NCBI RefSeq assembly: GCF_010729895.1
Contig: NZ_AP022612.1
Coordinates: forward strand, 5,642,001 to 5,706,000
From: Mycolicibacterium confluentis
GTDB lineage: Bacteria; Actinomycetota; Actinomycetes; Mycobacteriales; Mycobacteriaceae
DNA: 64,000 nucleotides
Direction: 5' to 3'
Below are positions 17,027-26,402 of this stretch, piece after piece. The translations under genes were made by a program, and so were the position numbers. The notes beneath the pieces were generated by a model, which saw only the letters and a program-made list of their open reading frames with translations, did no database searches and was not told where the DNA came from. Every line of letters begins with the position of its first letter. The stretch's first letter is position 1.

Positions 17027-18853
17027 GTGACGATCACTGCGCCCAGGTCGACCGCGACGTCGGCTCCGACCCCGGTGCGCGGTTCCCGTCGCGAGGCCGT
17101 CGCGGTGGTCGCGCTGCTGGCGGCCACGGCATGGGCGTACCTGTGGGACCTCGGTGCCAGCGGGTGGGCCAACGGTTTCTACGCCGCGGCCGTGCAGGCC
17201 GGTTCGCAGAGTTGGACCGCATGGGTGTTCGGGTCGAGCGATGCGGCCAACGCCATCACCGTCGACAAGACGCCGGGCGCGCTGTGGGTGATGGGAATCT
17301 CGGTGCGGCTCTTCGGTTTCAACGCGTGGAGCATGCTGGTTCCTCAGGCGCTCATGGGAGTCGCTGCGGTCGCGATGCTGTACGCCGCGGTGCGCCGCGC
17401 TGCGGGCCCCCGTGCGGCCATGTTGGCCGGGACCGTGCTGGCGCTGACGCCGGTGGCCGCGTTGATATTCCGCTTCAACAACCCCGACGCCCTGCTGGTG
17501 CTGATGCTGGTGGTCGCGACTCACTGCGTGCAGCGTGCCGTCGAACGGGACAGTTCGAGGTGGTGGATGGTGTTGGCGGGCACGGCGATCGGCGTCGGAT
17601 TCCTGGCCAAGATGCTGCAGGCCGTCCTGGTGTTGCCTGTGCTCGCGGTGGTGTTCCTGGTGTGCGCGGACATGCCGTGGCGCTCTCGCCTGCTGCGACT
17701 GTGCGGTGGCGCCGCGGGCCTGGTGGCCAGCGCGGGCTGGTATCTGCTGCTGGTGGAGGTGTGGCCATCCCATGCCAGGCCGTACATCGGTGGCTCACAG
17801 AACAATTCGATCGTCGAACTGGCCCTCGGCTACAACGGCGTCGGCCGGTTGACCGGCGAGGAGGTCGGCGGCCTCGGCAACCTCAACCACGATGTGGGGT
17901 GGGGCAGGCTGCTCGGCGGGGAGATGGGTGGCCCGATCGGGTGGCTGCTTCCGGCCGCCGTGATCGCGCTGGTCGCGGGACTGGCCATCGTTTGGCGCAG
18001 GCCGCGCACCGACCCCACCCGAATTGGGCTGCTGCTGTGGGGTGGCTGGCTGCTGACCACCGCGGTGGTGTTCAGCTGGATGAACGGCATCGTGCACCCG
18101 TACTACACCGTGGCGCTCGCGCCCGCGGTCGCCGCCTGCATCGGCATTGGCGTCCCGCTGGTGTGGGACCGTCGCACCGATCCACGCTGCGCCACCACGC
18201 TCGCCGGTCTGACGGCGACCACGACGCTGGTGAGTTTCATTCTGCTGCAGCGGCATCCGTCCTGGCTTCCGTGGCTGCAATGGACCGTTCTGATGGTCGG
18301 ACTGACGACCGCGCTGCTGTTGGTGGTGGTCGCCCGGTTGACGCCGCGGTCCGCTGTCGCGGTCGGTGCCGCCGCGCTGGTGGCCTGCCTGGTGGGCCCG
18401 TTCGCCTACACCGTGGCAACGGCCGCGACCCCGCACACCGGTGCCGTCCCGTCCGCCGGACCCTCGGGAGGATTCGGCGGGCCCCCAGGATTCCTCGACA
18501 TCTCCCGGCCCAGCGCACAACTGGCCGCCACAATCGCGGCCGACGCCGGCGACTACACCTGGGCGGCCGCGGTGGTGGGCTCCAACAACGCGGCGGGCCA
18601 CCAGTTGGCCACCGGCGCGCCGGTGATGGCCGTCGGCGGATTCAACGGGACCGACCCCGCGCCCACCCTCGAACAGTTCCAGGACTACGCCCGCAGTGGT
18701 CGTATCCATTACTTCATCGCGGCATCCATGCCAGGCCCCGGACGAACAGATCACGGCGGCAGTGACGCCGCGGAGCGCATCACCGAGTGGGTCGAGGCGA
18801 CGTTCCCCTTCCAGGTCATCGATGGAACCACCCTCTACGACCTCGGCGCATGA
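17027..18853 (+). CDS. GT39-family (ArnT/PMT-like) membrane glycosyltransferase, copy 1
   Basis: A 608-aa polytopic membrane enzyme of GT-C fold. The conserved first-loop region is ASGWANGFYAAAVQAGSQSW and TVDKTPGALWVMGISVRLFG. About 11-12 hydrophobic helices follow. A C-terminal periplasmic domain contains a Gly/Pro-rich stretch (SAGPSGGFGGPPG) and GGFNGTDPAPTLEQFQ. It would transfer a sugar from a polyprenyl-phosphate donor to an envelope acceptor. The open frame extends into the kinase gene, but the GTG at 17027 aligns with the start of the paralogue at 20175. It is followed by the GT2/GtrA gene, a likely source of the donor. Confidence 0.87.
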   Translation: MTITAPRSTATSAPTPVRGSRREAVAVVALLAATAWAYLWDLGASGWANGFYAAAVQAGSQSWTAWVFGSSDAANAITVDKTPGALWVMGISVRLFGFNAWSMLVPQALMGVAAVAMLYAAVRRAAGPRAAMLAGTVLALTPVAALIFRFNNPDALLVLMLVVATHCVQRAVERDSSRWWMVLAGTAIGVGFLAKMLQAVLVLPVLAVVFLVCADMPWRSRLLRLCGGAAGLVASAGWYLLLVEVWPSHARPYIGGSQNNSIVELALGYNGVGRLTGEEVGGLGNLNHDVGWGRLLGGEMGGPIGWLLPAAVIALVAGLAIVWRRPRTDPTRIGLLLWGGWLLTTAVVFSWMNGIVHPYYTVALAPAVAACIGIGVPLVWDRRTDPRCATTLAGLTATTTLVSFILLQRHPSWLPWLQWTVLMVGLTTALLLVVVARLTPRSAVAVGAAALVACLVGPFAYTVATAATPHTGAVPSAGPSGGFGGPPGFLDISRPSAQLAATIAADAGDYTWAAAVVGSNNAAGHQLATGAPVMAVGGFNGTDPAPTLEQFQDYARSGRIHYFIAASMPGPGRTDHGGSDAAERITEWVEATFPFQVIDGTTLYDLGA

Positions 18854-18915
18854 TTCACAGGAAGCACATAGCCACTGCCCACCGTGGCCCCACGCCCACG
18901 TCCGACGATGGATTC

Positions 18916-20178
18916 ATGACCATCGCACTTGAGCACGCAGCAGATCTCGCGCCGTCTGCGGCCAGGCCCAACGCGGCCCGGATCGCTGCAGAGCGGGGCG
19001 TGCCCGTGCTCGACGTCGTGGTGCCGGTCTACAACGAGCAGGCGGCGTTGGCCGATTCGGTGCACCGCCTGCACCGTTACCTGACCGAACAGTTCCCCTT
19101 CACGTTCCGGATCACGATCGCCGACAACGCGAGCGTCGACGCCACACCGCAGATCGCGGCGCAGTTGGCCGAGGAACTCAGCGACGTGCGGGTGCGCCGC
19201 CTCGAGCAGAAGGGCCGCGGTCGGGCCCTGCACGCGGTCTGGTCGGCGTCCGACGCACCTGTGCTGGCCTACATGGACGTCGACCTCTCGACGGACCTGG
19301 CGGCGCTGCTGCCCTTGGTCGCACCCTTGATCACCGGACACTCCGACGTCGCGATCGGGTCCCGACTGTCCCGAGGTTCGCGAGTGGTCCGCGGCCCCAA
19401 GCGCGAAATCATCTCGCGCTGTTACAACCTCATCCTGCGGTCCACGCTGGCCGCGCGCTTCTCGGACGCGCAGTGCGGCTTCAAGGCCCTGCGTGCCGAC
19501 GCCGCCGCGGCGCTCCTGCCGCACGTCGAGGACACCGGCTGGTTCTTCGACACCGAACTCCTGGTGCTCGCGCAGCGCTGCGGACTGCGGATTCACGAGG
19601 TCCCCGTGGATTGGGTCGACGACCCGGACAGCCGCGTGGACATCGTCGCGACCGCGGTCGCCGATCTCAAGGGAGTGGCCCGGCTGTTGAAGGGATTCAC
19701 GTCCGGCGAGATTCCGGTGGCGGCCATCGCGGCGCAGTTCACCGGCTCTGCCAAGGCCGCGCCGAGATCACTGCTGCGCCAGGGCGTCTTCTTCGCCACG
19801 GTCGGAATCTGCAGCACCATCGCCTACCTCCTGCTGTTCATGGCGCTGCGATCCGGGCTGGGCCCACAGGGCGCCAACCTGGTGGCCCTGCTGGCCACCG
19901 CGATCGCCAACACGGCCGCCAACCGACGGTTCACGTTCGGCATGCGGGGGCGTGCCGGTGTGGCGCGCCACCAGATCGAAGGTCTGGTGGTGTTCGGCAT
20001 CGGCCTGGCGCTGACCAGCGGATCGCTGGCCCTGCTGCACACGATGAGTGAACCCGCCCGGGCGGTGGAACTCGTGGTGCTCGTGGGTGCGAACCTGCTG
20101 GCCACCGTCGTCCGCTTCGTCCTTCTGCGGGGCTGGGTGTTCCACCCCCGACGCAACAGCCAAGGCCTGACACGATGA
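18916..20178 (+). CDS. Bifunctional GT2 glycosyltransferase-GtrA-like membrane protein
   Basis: A 420-aa fusion. The N-terminal half is a GT2 domain like dolichol/polyprenyl-phosphate sugar synthases (VLDVVVPVYNEQAALADS near residue 30; DxD-type site YMDVDLSTDL; conserved QCGFKALRAD). The C-terminal third is a four-helix GtrA-like membrane domain (about residues 280-410), as in lipid-linked glucose transfer systems. It probably makes and flips a polyprenyl-phospho-hexose used by the flanking GT39 enzymes. An in-frame ATG at 18850 overlaps the previous stop as ATGA and is an alternative start that would add 22 residues. The stop overlaps the next gene's ATG by 4 bp. Confidence 0.88.
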   Translation: MTIALEHAADLAPSAARPNAARIAAERGVPVLDVVVPVYNEQAALADSVHRLHRYLTEQFPFTFRITIADNASVDATPQIAAQLAEELSDVRVRRLEQKGRGRALHAVWSASDAPVLAYMDVDLSTDLAALLPLVAPLITGHSDVAIGSRLSRGSRVVRGPKREIISRCYNLILRSTLAARFSDAQCGFKALRADAAAALLPHVEDTGWFFDTELLVLAQRCGLRIHEVPVDWVDDPDSRVDIVATAVADLKGVARLLKGFTSGEIPVAAIAAQFTGSAKAAPRSLLRQGVFFATVGICSTIAYLLLFMALRSGLGPQGANLVALLATAIANTAANRRFTFGMRGRAGVARHQIEGLVVFGIGLALTSGSLALLHTMSEPARAVELVVLVGANLLATVVRFVLLRGWVFHPRRNSQGLTR

Positions 20179-22073
20179 CCGTCGTGCAGGAGCTGGTCAC
20201 CGAGTCCACCGACGCACCCGTGGGCGCCGCGGTGCGCCCGAAGTGGGAACGGAAGGCGCTGGCGGCGCTCCTCGCGGGCACCGCGGTGCTCTACCTGTGG
20301 GCGCTCGGCGCGATGGGCTGGGCCAACGAGTTCTACGCCGCCGCGGTGCAGGCCGGCACCCAGAGTGGGAAGGCGTGGCTGTTCGGTTCGCTGGACGCGG
20401 GCAACGCGATCACCGTCGACAAACCGCCCGCCGCGATGTGGGTCATGGGGTTGTCGGGCCGACTGTTCGGGTTCAACTCATGGAGCATGCTGGTCCCCCA
20501 GGCGCTCATGGGAGTCGCCGCGGTCGCACTGATCTACGCGGCGGTGCGCCGCACCAACGGGGCTGCGGCCGGGTTGCTCGCCGGTACCGTTCTCGCGCTG
20601 ACGCCGGTCGCGGCGTTGATGTTCCGGTTCAACAACCCCGACGCGCTGCTGGTGCTGCTGCTGGTGGCCGCGGGCTACTGCATCGTGCGCGCGCTCGGCG
20701 GGCACCCCACGCGGTGGGTGGCGTGCGCCGGTGTCGCACTGGGATTCGCCTTCCTGGCCAAACTCCTGCAGGCCTTCCTGGTGGTGCCCGCGCTGGCGCT
20801 GGTGGTTCTGGTGGCCGTGCCGGGCAGCGTCTGGGCGCGCCTGCGTGATCTGCTCGTCGGTCTGGTCGCCATGATCGCCTCCGGCGGATGGTTCGTCGCG
20901 CTGGTCAGCCTGTGGCCCGCGGACTCCCGGCCCTACATCGGAGGGTCGACCGACAACAGCCTCCTGCAGCTCACGCTGGGCTACAACGGACTCGGGCGCG
21001 TGCTCGGCGGTGACGGCAACCCGACCCACGGGAGCGGAGACGGTCCCGGTGGCGGTGGTGGCCCGGGCGGTGCCATGTTCGGCGGAAACCCCGGTGTGCT
21101 GCGCATGTTCGGTGAATCGATGGGCACCGAGATCTCCTGGCTGCTGCCCGCGGCGCTGATCGGCCTGGTTGCGGGACTGTGGTTCACCCGCCGCGCGCCC
21201 CGTACCGACCTGACCCGTGCGGCCCTGCTGCTGTGGGGCGGATGGCTGGTCAGCACGACCGTGGTGTTCAGCTCGATGAAGGGGATCATGCACCCCTACT
21301 ACACCATCGCGCTGGCGCCCGGGGTCGCCGCGGTGGTCGCCATCGCAACCCGAGAGTTGTGGCGCGGCAGGCAGTTCCGTTCGAGCCGGATCGTGCTGGG
21401 CGGCATGCTCGCGGTGACGGGAGTATGGAGCTTTGTGCTGCTGGACCGCACGCCCGACTGGCAGCCGTGGCTGCGGTGGACCGTGCTTGTCGGGGCGATT
21501 GCGGTCGCCGCGATCCTGATGGCCGGTGCTCATGCCCTGGGCTCGTACACCGCCGCGGTCGCCGCTGCGGGCCTGCTGTTCGGCCTCGCCGGAACCGCGG
21601 CCTACACCGTCGAGACCGTGCTGGACAGCCATGGTGGCGCCATCCCGACCTCGGGACCCGACCGCGGCGGCAAGGGCTTCCCTGGCGGCCCCGGCGGACC
21701 CGGTGGGCCCAGCGGACCCGGTGGGCCGGAGCGAGCATCGGACGCCGTGCAGGCCATGCTGAAGGACACCGACAACCGTTGGGCCGCCGCGACCGTCGGC
21801 TCGCACCTGGCCGGTGACCTGATGCTCAAGACGCAGACGTCGATCATGGCGATCGGTGGATTCAACGGCGGCGACAACTCGCCGACGCTGGAGCAGTTCC
21901 AGCAGTACGTCGCCGACGGACAGGTGCGCTACTTCATCACCGACGCCGGCCGACCCGGACCGCCCGGCGCAATGGGTGGCGACGGTTCCGGCGCCGAGAT
22001 CAGTGAGTGGGTGCAGGCCGCCTTCCCGTTTGAGAAGGTCGACGGAATGACGGTCTACGACCTGCAGAACTGA
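20175..22073 (+). CDS. GT39-family (ArnT/PMT-like) membrane glycosyltransferase, copy 2
   Basis: A 632-aa paralogue of the protein at 17027. They share WANEFYAAAVQAG, TVDKPPAAMWVMGLSGRLFG, SWSMLVPQALMGVAAVA, RPYIGGS and GGFNGGDNSPTLEQFQQYV. It has about 12 membrane helices and two Gly-rich inserts. One is near residues 280-300 (GDGPGGGGGPGGAMFGG) and the other is a collagen-like run near residues 500-517 (GPGGPGGPSGPGGPE), both predicted outside the membrane. It likely transfers a sugar from the lipid-linked donor made by the preceding gene, to which it is translationally coupled (ATGA). The acceptor may differ from that of copy 1. Confidence 0.88.
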   Translation: MTVVQELVTESTDAPVGAAVRPKWERKALAALLAGTAVLYLWALGAMGWANEFYAAAVQAGTQSGKAWLFGSLDAGNAITVDKPPAAMWVMGLSGRLFGFNSWSMLVPQALMGVAAVALIYAAVRRTNGAAAGLLAGTVLALTPVAALMFRFNNPDALLVLLLVAAGYCIVRALGGHPTRWVACAGVALGFAFLAKLLQAFLVVPALALVVLVAVPGSVWARLRDLLVGLVAMIASGGWFVALVSLWPADSRPYIGGSTDNSLLQLTLGYNGLGRVLGGDGNPTHGSGDGPGGGGGPGGAMFGGNPGVLRMFGESMGTEISWLLPAALIGLVAGLWFTRRAPRTDLTRAALLLWGGWLVSTTVVFSSMKGIMHPYYTIALAPGVAAVVAIATRELWRGRQFRSSRIVLGGMLAVTGVWSFVLLDRTPDWQPWLRWTVLVGAIAVAAILMAGAHALGSYTAAVAAAGLLFGLAGTAAYTVETVLDSHGGAIPTSGPDRGGKGFPGGPGGPGGPSGPGGPERASDAVQAMLKDTDNRWAAATVGSHLAGDLMLKTQTSIMAIGGFNGGDNSPTLEQFQQYVADGQVRYFITDAGRPGPPGAMGGDGSGAEISEWVQAAFPFEKVDGMTVYDLQN

Positions 22074-22107
22074 GGACGCACCGCCGACCCAGGGGGACAC
22101 TGGGCAC

Positions 22108-23985
22108 ATGGACACCCAAGCGCCCGCCCCGTCCGTCGAAGCGGCCCACGCCCGGCACCTCGCGTCGCTGCCCTTCGAGGACACCCAGGACTTCGAGGAC
22201 GCCGACCGCGGTTTCCTCGGCCGTCTCGAACCCTGTGTCGTCAAGGCCGCCGACGGTCGGGTGGTGTGGGACAACGACGCCTACGCATTCCTGGACGCCG
22301 ACGCCCCCACGTCTGTGCACCCCAGCCTGTGGCGGCAGAGTCAACTGTGCGCCAAACAGGGCCTCTACGAGGTGGTCGAGGGCATCTATCAGGTGCGTGG
22401 CCTTGACCTGTCGAACATCACGTTCGTCGAGACCGACAACGGCATCATCGTCATCGACCCCCTGGTCTCCACCGAGACGGCCGCCGCCGCGCTGGCGCTG
22501 TACCGACAGCACCGCGGCGAGCGCACGGTGGTCGCGGTCATCTACACCCACAGCCACGTCGACCACTTCGGCGGCGTGCTGGGTGTGACGACGCAGGCCG
22601 ACGTGGATGCGGGCAGGGTCGCGGTCCTGGCACCCGAGGGATTCACCGAACACGCGGTGCAGGAGAACGTTTACGCCGGCACCGCGATGGCACGGCGGGC
22701 GGGGTACATGTACGGGGCCAGCCTGGAGCGTGGGCCGCGCGGACAGGTCGGCTGCGGCCTCGGGCAGACACCGTCCACCGGCGAGGTCGCGATCATCGTG
22801 CCGACGATCGACATCACCTCGACCGGTGAGACGCACACCATCGACGGGGTCGAGATCGAGTTCCAGATGGCGCCGGGCACCGAGGCCCCCGCCGAGATGC
22901 ACTTCCACTTCCCGAAGTTCCGGGCGCTGTGCATGGCCGAGAACGCCACGCACAACCTGCACAACCTGTTGACGCTGCGTGGTGCGCTGGTCCGCGATCC
23001 GCACGGTTGGGCGGGCTACCTCACCGAGGCCATCGACACCTGGTCGGACCGCACCGATGTGGTGTTCGCCTCGCACCACTGGCCGACGTGGGGGCGGGAC
23101 CGCATCGTCGAATACCTTTCGCTGCAACGAGATCTGTACGCGTACCTGCATGACCAGACGCTGCGCCTGCTCAACCAGGGCTTCACCGGAATCGAGATCG
23201 CCGAGGACTTCCCGATGCCGCCCGCGCTCGAACGGGCCTGGCATGCGCACGGCTACTACGGGTCGGTCAGCCACAACGTCAAGGCCGTCTACCAGCGGTA
23301 CATGGGCTGGTTCGACGGCAATCCGGCCCGGCTGTGGGCCCACCCACCGGAGGTCATCGGGCCGCGGTACGTGGCGGCGATCGGCGGCATCGAGCGCGTC
23401 GTGGAGATCGCGCAGAGGGCCTACGACGACGGTGACTACCGCTGGGCCGCAACACTGTTGGACCACGTCATCTTCACCGACCAGAACCACGCCGGGGCGC
23501 GCAGGCTCTACATCGCGACGCTGCAGCAGTTGGCCTACGGATCCGAGAACGGCCCGTGGCGCAACTTCTTCCTCTCCGGTGCCACCGAGTTGTCCGACGG
23601 CAACTTCGGCACGCCGACGCAGGCGACGGCGCCGACCCTGATGGCGCAGTTGACACCCGAGCAGATCTTCGACGCCCTGGCCATCAGCATCAACGGACCG
23701 CGGGCCTGGGATCTGGACCTGGCCTTCGACGTCACCTTCGAGGACACGGGCAGCAACCACCGACTGACGCTGCGCAATGGGGTGCTCGTGCACCGCAGAG
23801 TTCCGGCCGATCCCGCGACGGCGACCGCCACGCTCACGCTGGCCTCCTCGGTGCGACTGCTGACCCTGGCCGCCGGTGACGTGAGTTCGCCCGGTCTGCA
23901 GATCGACGGTGACGCGGCCGCCATTCAGAGGCTCACCGGGGTGCTCGACTCCCCGAACCCCGATTTCGACATCGTGACCCCTTAG
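22108..23985 (+). CDS. Alkyl/aryl sulfatase (SdsA1-type metallo-beta-lactamase fold)
   Basis: A 625-aa type III sulfatase. The metal-binding motif is THSHVDH at residues 147-153 followed by FGG, and more ligands are expected from PAEMHFHFPKF and FASHHWPTWGRDRIVEYL. The C-terminal SCP2-like domain (about residues 510-620) matches the family's hydrophobic-substrate module. It would hydrolyse primary alkyl sulfates such as dodecyl sulfate to alcohol and sulfate. No signal peptide is seen. A ribosome-binding-like AGGGGG precedes the ATG by about 12 bp. Its stop shares the bases TTAG with the convergent TetR gene. Confidence 0.9.
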   Translation: MDTQAPAPSVEAAHARHLASLPFEDTQDFEDADRGFLGRLEPCVVKAADGRVVWDNDAYAFLDADAPTSVHPSLWRQSQLCAKQGLYEVVEGIYQVRGLDLSNITFVETDNGIIVIDPLVSTETAAAALALYRQHRGERTVVAVIYTHSHVDHFGGVLGVTTQADVDAGRVAVLAPEGFTEHAVQENVYAGTAMARRAGYMYGASLERGPRGQVGCGLGQTPSTGEVAIIVPTIDITSTGETHTIDGVEIEFQMAPGTEAPAEMHFHFPKFRALCMAENATHNLHNLLTLRGALVRDPHGWAGYLTEAIDTWSDRTDVVFASHHWPTWGRDRIVEYLSLQRDLYAYLHDQTLRLLNQGFTGIEIAEDFPMPPALERAWHAHGYYGSVSHNVKAVYQRYMGWFDGNPARLWAHPPEVIGPRYVAAIGGIERVVEIAQRAYDDGDYRWAATLLDHVIFTDQNHAGARRLYIATLQQLAYGSENGPWRNFFLSGATELSDGNFGTPTQATAPTLMAQLTPEQIFDALAISINGPRAWDLDLAFDVTFEDTGSNHRLTLRNGVLVHRRVPADPATATATLTLASSVRLLTLAAGDVSSPGLQIDGDAAAIQRLTGVLDSPNPDFDIVTP

Positions 23986-24566
23986 CGGCGGGCCCCGATC
24001 CCGCGCAGGCAGAACCGGACCACATGGGCGATGTCCTCGGGGCTCGGTCGCCGGCCCGCGCCGAAGAAGCGGCGCATGGTGCCCGTGGTGCACAGGAACA
24101 CCGCATCGGCATCCAACGGTGAGAGTCCCAGGGCTGCAGTGGGTTCGGTGAGAAGATCGCGCATCGGCGACATGATGTCGCTGTTGGCGACGCTGCGATT
24201 GGCCGACGCCGACATCTGCGCGGTGGTGGCCCGACTGGTGCTCAGCTGTTCGGGATCGGCGACCTGCTCGAGCACACCCTCGATCCAGCGCACGATCTTC
24301 TCGGCCGGGTCGGTCTCCTTCGCCATCAGCCGTTCCAGGTAGGTCACCGTCAGCGCCACGCCGCGCTGCATCACCGCCAGGAAGAGTTCGTCCTTGCCCG
24401 CGAAGTAGCGATAGAACGCCTTGTTCGACGTATTCGCCTCGGCGACAATGTCACTGACTCGCGGCGTGGCCGGAGCCACGCGCTGCATCACCGCGACGGC
24501 CGCGGAGAGGATGCGCTCCACCTCGTCGCTGCGGTCGGACTCCTGCGTCGAGACCTGAGTGCTCAC
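23982..24566 (-). CDS. TetR-family transcriptional regulator
   Basis: A 194-aa TetR protein. The N-terminal helix-turn-helix is VSDIVAEANTSNKAFYRYFAGKDELFLAVMQ (residues about 38-68), and a variable ligand-binding domain follows. The GTG start overlaps the metallopeptidase stop by 4 bp, so it is co-transcribed with that gene and convergent with the alkylsulfatase gene. The C-terminal part (PLDADAVFLCTTGTMRRFFG) is typical of mycobacterial TetR regulators of lipid genes. Target and ligand unknown; regulation of its own operon is the simplest inference. Confidence 0.88.
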   Translation of the reverse strand: MSTQVSTQESDRSDEVERILSAAVAVMQRVAPATPRVSDIVAEANTSNKAFYRYFAGKDELFLAVMQRGVALTVTYLERLMAKETDPAEKIVRWIEGVLEQVADPEQLSTSRATTAQMSASANRSVANSDIMSPMRDLLTEPTAALGLSPLDADAVFLCTTGTMRRFFGAGRRPSPEDIAHVVRFCLRGIGARR

Positions 24567-25654
24567 AGCGCGGCCCCGGCCTGTCGTTCCCGCGCGGTGT
24601 CGCGCACCACCCGATGGACGAATCCCAGTTTGGCCACCACCGCGGGCGGCAGTTCGAACGGATACAGCGGCGGCTTGCCCATCGCGGTGTTGACCCGGTT
24701 GAAGAACAGCGAGATCCAGCGCCAGTCGAACAGCAACTGCTCGATGGGGGCGTCGTCGTAGGACTCCAGCGGTGCGACATCCCGGGGCGCCGAGAACCGG
24801 ACCCGGTCGGCGCGCAGGACCATGCCGGCCTCACGGGTGGTGTCGATGGTGTCGGCGATGTGCAGATAGTGCGCAAAGCACTCGGCGAAATCCTCCCAGG
24901 GGTGCATGGTCGCGTACTCCGAGATGAAGGACTCCTCCCAGCCCTTCGGGGCACCGAACGCGTAGTGCCGTTCGATCGCGTCCGAGTAACTGACCTGCTC
25001 GTCGCCGAACAGTGCGCGGCACGCGTCGAGATGACGGGCCGCTCCGTCGCCGTTCTCCACCAGGATGTTCTGGTAGTAGTGCCCCACCTCGTGGCGGAAG
25101 TGCCCGAGCACGGTCCGGTACGGCTCACCGAGTGCGACGCGCAGCCTCTCCCGGTAGTCGTCGAGGGTCTCCACCACGTCGATGGTGATCACGCCGCCGG
25201 CATGCCCGATGATCACCTTCTTCCCGGCGGTGTAACTGGACAGCAGATCGAACGCCAGTCCGCCGTCCTGCCGCCACCATGGCGTCAGCGGCAGGTGAAG
25301 GTCGTCGAGTTGGTACACCAGGCGACGCAGCGCGCGGACCGCGGGCACGAGCTTCTCGCGGGCCAGGGTGTCGTCGGCGTCCGGTTCCCGCCGGATCAGC
25401 GAGCAGGCCAGGCAGCGACCGCGCTGTTCGGCCTCCTGATCGGCGGGGGTCAGCCAGTTGCACTCGAGCGTGCGTCGTTGCGTGCAGTGCGTCCACGCCC
25501 GGCCGCCGACGACGACCGTCGCACCCGGGTCGACGTCGATCGCCACCATCTCCTGCGACGGCAGCACCAGCCCCACCCACGCCGCGCACGACGTGCACTG
25601 ATCGCTCTCGAACGCGATGTAGCCGTGGCACACCGGGCAGGCGAATGCGCGCAT
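24563..25654 (-). CDS. Putative zinc metallopeptidase with N-terminal zinc ribbon
   Basis: A 363-aa protein. Residues 1-25 form a zinc ribbon (CPVC...CTSC), with further cysteines around residues 57-80 (THCTQRRTLECNW and RCLAC). The catalytic HExxH-like motif is HEVGHYY about residue 186, followed by downstream acidic/His candidates in EDFAECFAHYLHIADTID. This matches the putative zinc-binding metallopeptidase family Peptidase_Mx (PF15887). It appears cytoplasmic. The gene leads an operon with the TetR regulator and is divergent from the histidine phosphatase gene, with a 55-bp gap between the two starts. Substrate unknown. Confidence 0.83.
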   Translation of the reverse strand: MRAFACPVCHGYIAFESDQCTSCAAWVGLVLPSQEMVAIDVDPGATVVVGGRAWTHCTQRRTLECNWLTPADQEAEQRGRCLACSLIRREPDADDTLAREKLVPAVRALRRLVYQLDDLHLPLTPWWRQDGGLAFDLLSSYTAGKKVIIGHAGGVITIDVVETLDDYRERLRVALGEPYRTVLGHFRHEVGHYYQNILVENGDGAARHLDACRALFGDEQVSYSDAIERHYAFGAPKGWEESFISEYATMHPWEDFAECFAHYLHIADTIDTTREAGMVLRADRVRFSAPRDVAPLESYDDAPIEQLLFDWRWISLFFNRVNTAMGKPPLYPFELPPAVVAKLGFVHRVVRDTARERQAGAAL

Positions 25655-25709
25655 GGCCTTATCGTTGCACGGTCGAACGCGCGAATTCGGACGAGCCGGA
25701 GGTTGTTGG

Positions 25710-26318
25710 ATGCAGCTGCTGCTGATTCGTCATGCACTGCCCCATCGCAGTGAGCACGGTCAGGGCTCGAATCCCGAACTCGCCGCGCAGGGGTGGGAGC
25801 AGGCGCGCCGCCTGCCCGACGCGCTGGCCAGGTTCCCGCTGACCCGCCTCGTCAGCAGCCCCCAGTTGCGGGCCCGGCAGACCGCCGAACCGGTGGCGGC
25901 CGCGCGCGGTCTCGCCATCGAGATCGAACCGCGCCTGGCGGAGTACGACCGCGACATGGCCGGCTACGTGCCGATCGAGCAGCTGCGTTCGGAGCGGCCC
26001 GAGGATTGGGCGCGGATGGCGGACGGGCACCTGCCCGCCGGAGTCGACGAGGAAGAGTTCACAGCGCGGATCAGTGGGGCCGTCGACGACATCGTCGCGT
26101 CCGCCGACCACGACGACACGGTGGCGGTGTTCAGCCACGGCGGCGTGATCAACGTGCTGCTGCACCAGATTCTGGGCACCCGGCGGATGTTGTCGTTCCC
26201 GGTCGACTACACCTCGGTCACGCGCCTGCTGTATTCACGAAAAGGCTTTGCGACCGTGGTGTCGACGAACACCACCGAACATGTGTGGGATCTGCTCCCA
26301 CGCAACCGCCGCGGATAG
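25710..26318 (+). CDS. Histidine phosphatase (phosphoglycerate-mutase-like)
   Basis: A 202-aa branch-1 histidine phosphatase. The catalytic RH is at residues 7-8 (LLLIRHALPH), the second-half histidine is in FSHGGVINVLL, and the phosphate-pocket segment is LVSSPQLRARQTAEP. The frame opens at 25653, but the ATG at 25710 follows a GGAGG ribosome-binding site and begins right at the conserved strand. Substrate could be a sugar phosphate or nucleotide; this cannot be told from sequence. Confidence 0.88.
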   Translation: MQLLLIRHALPHRSEHGQGSNPELAAQGWEQARRLPDALARFPLTRLVSSPQLRARQTAEPVAAARGLAIEIEPRLAEYDRDMAGYVPIEQLRSERPEDWARMADGHLPAGVDEEEFTARISGAVDDIVASADHDDTVAVFSHGGVINVLLHQILGTRRMLSFPVDYTSVTRLLYSRKGFATVVSTNTTEHVWDLLPRNRRG

Positions 26319-26402
26319 GGCGGTGAGCCGCACATCACAGTTTGCGCCACTGCGCACGCGGGTAGAGCAGACTGGCTCCCTCACCTCTACAGAAAGCCGC
26401 CC

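Noticed and set aside
22000..24093. 697-aa minus-strand frame opposite the alkylsulfatase
   Set aside because: No domain; the sulfatase motifs on the plus strand are complete.
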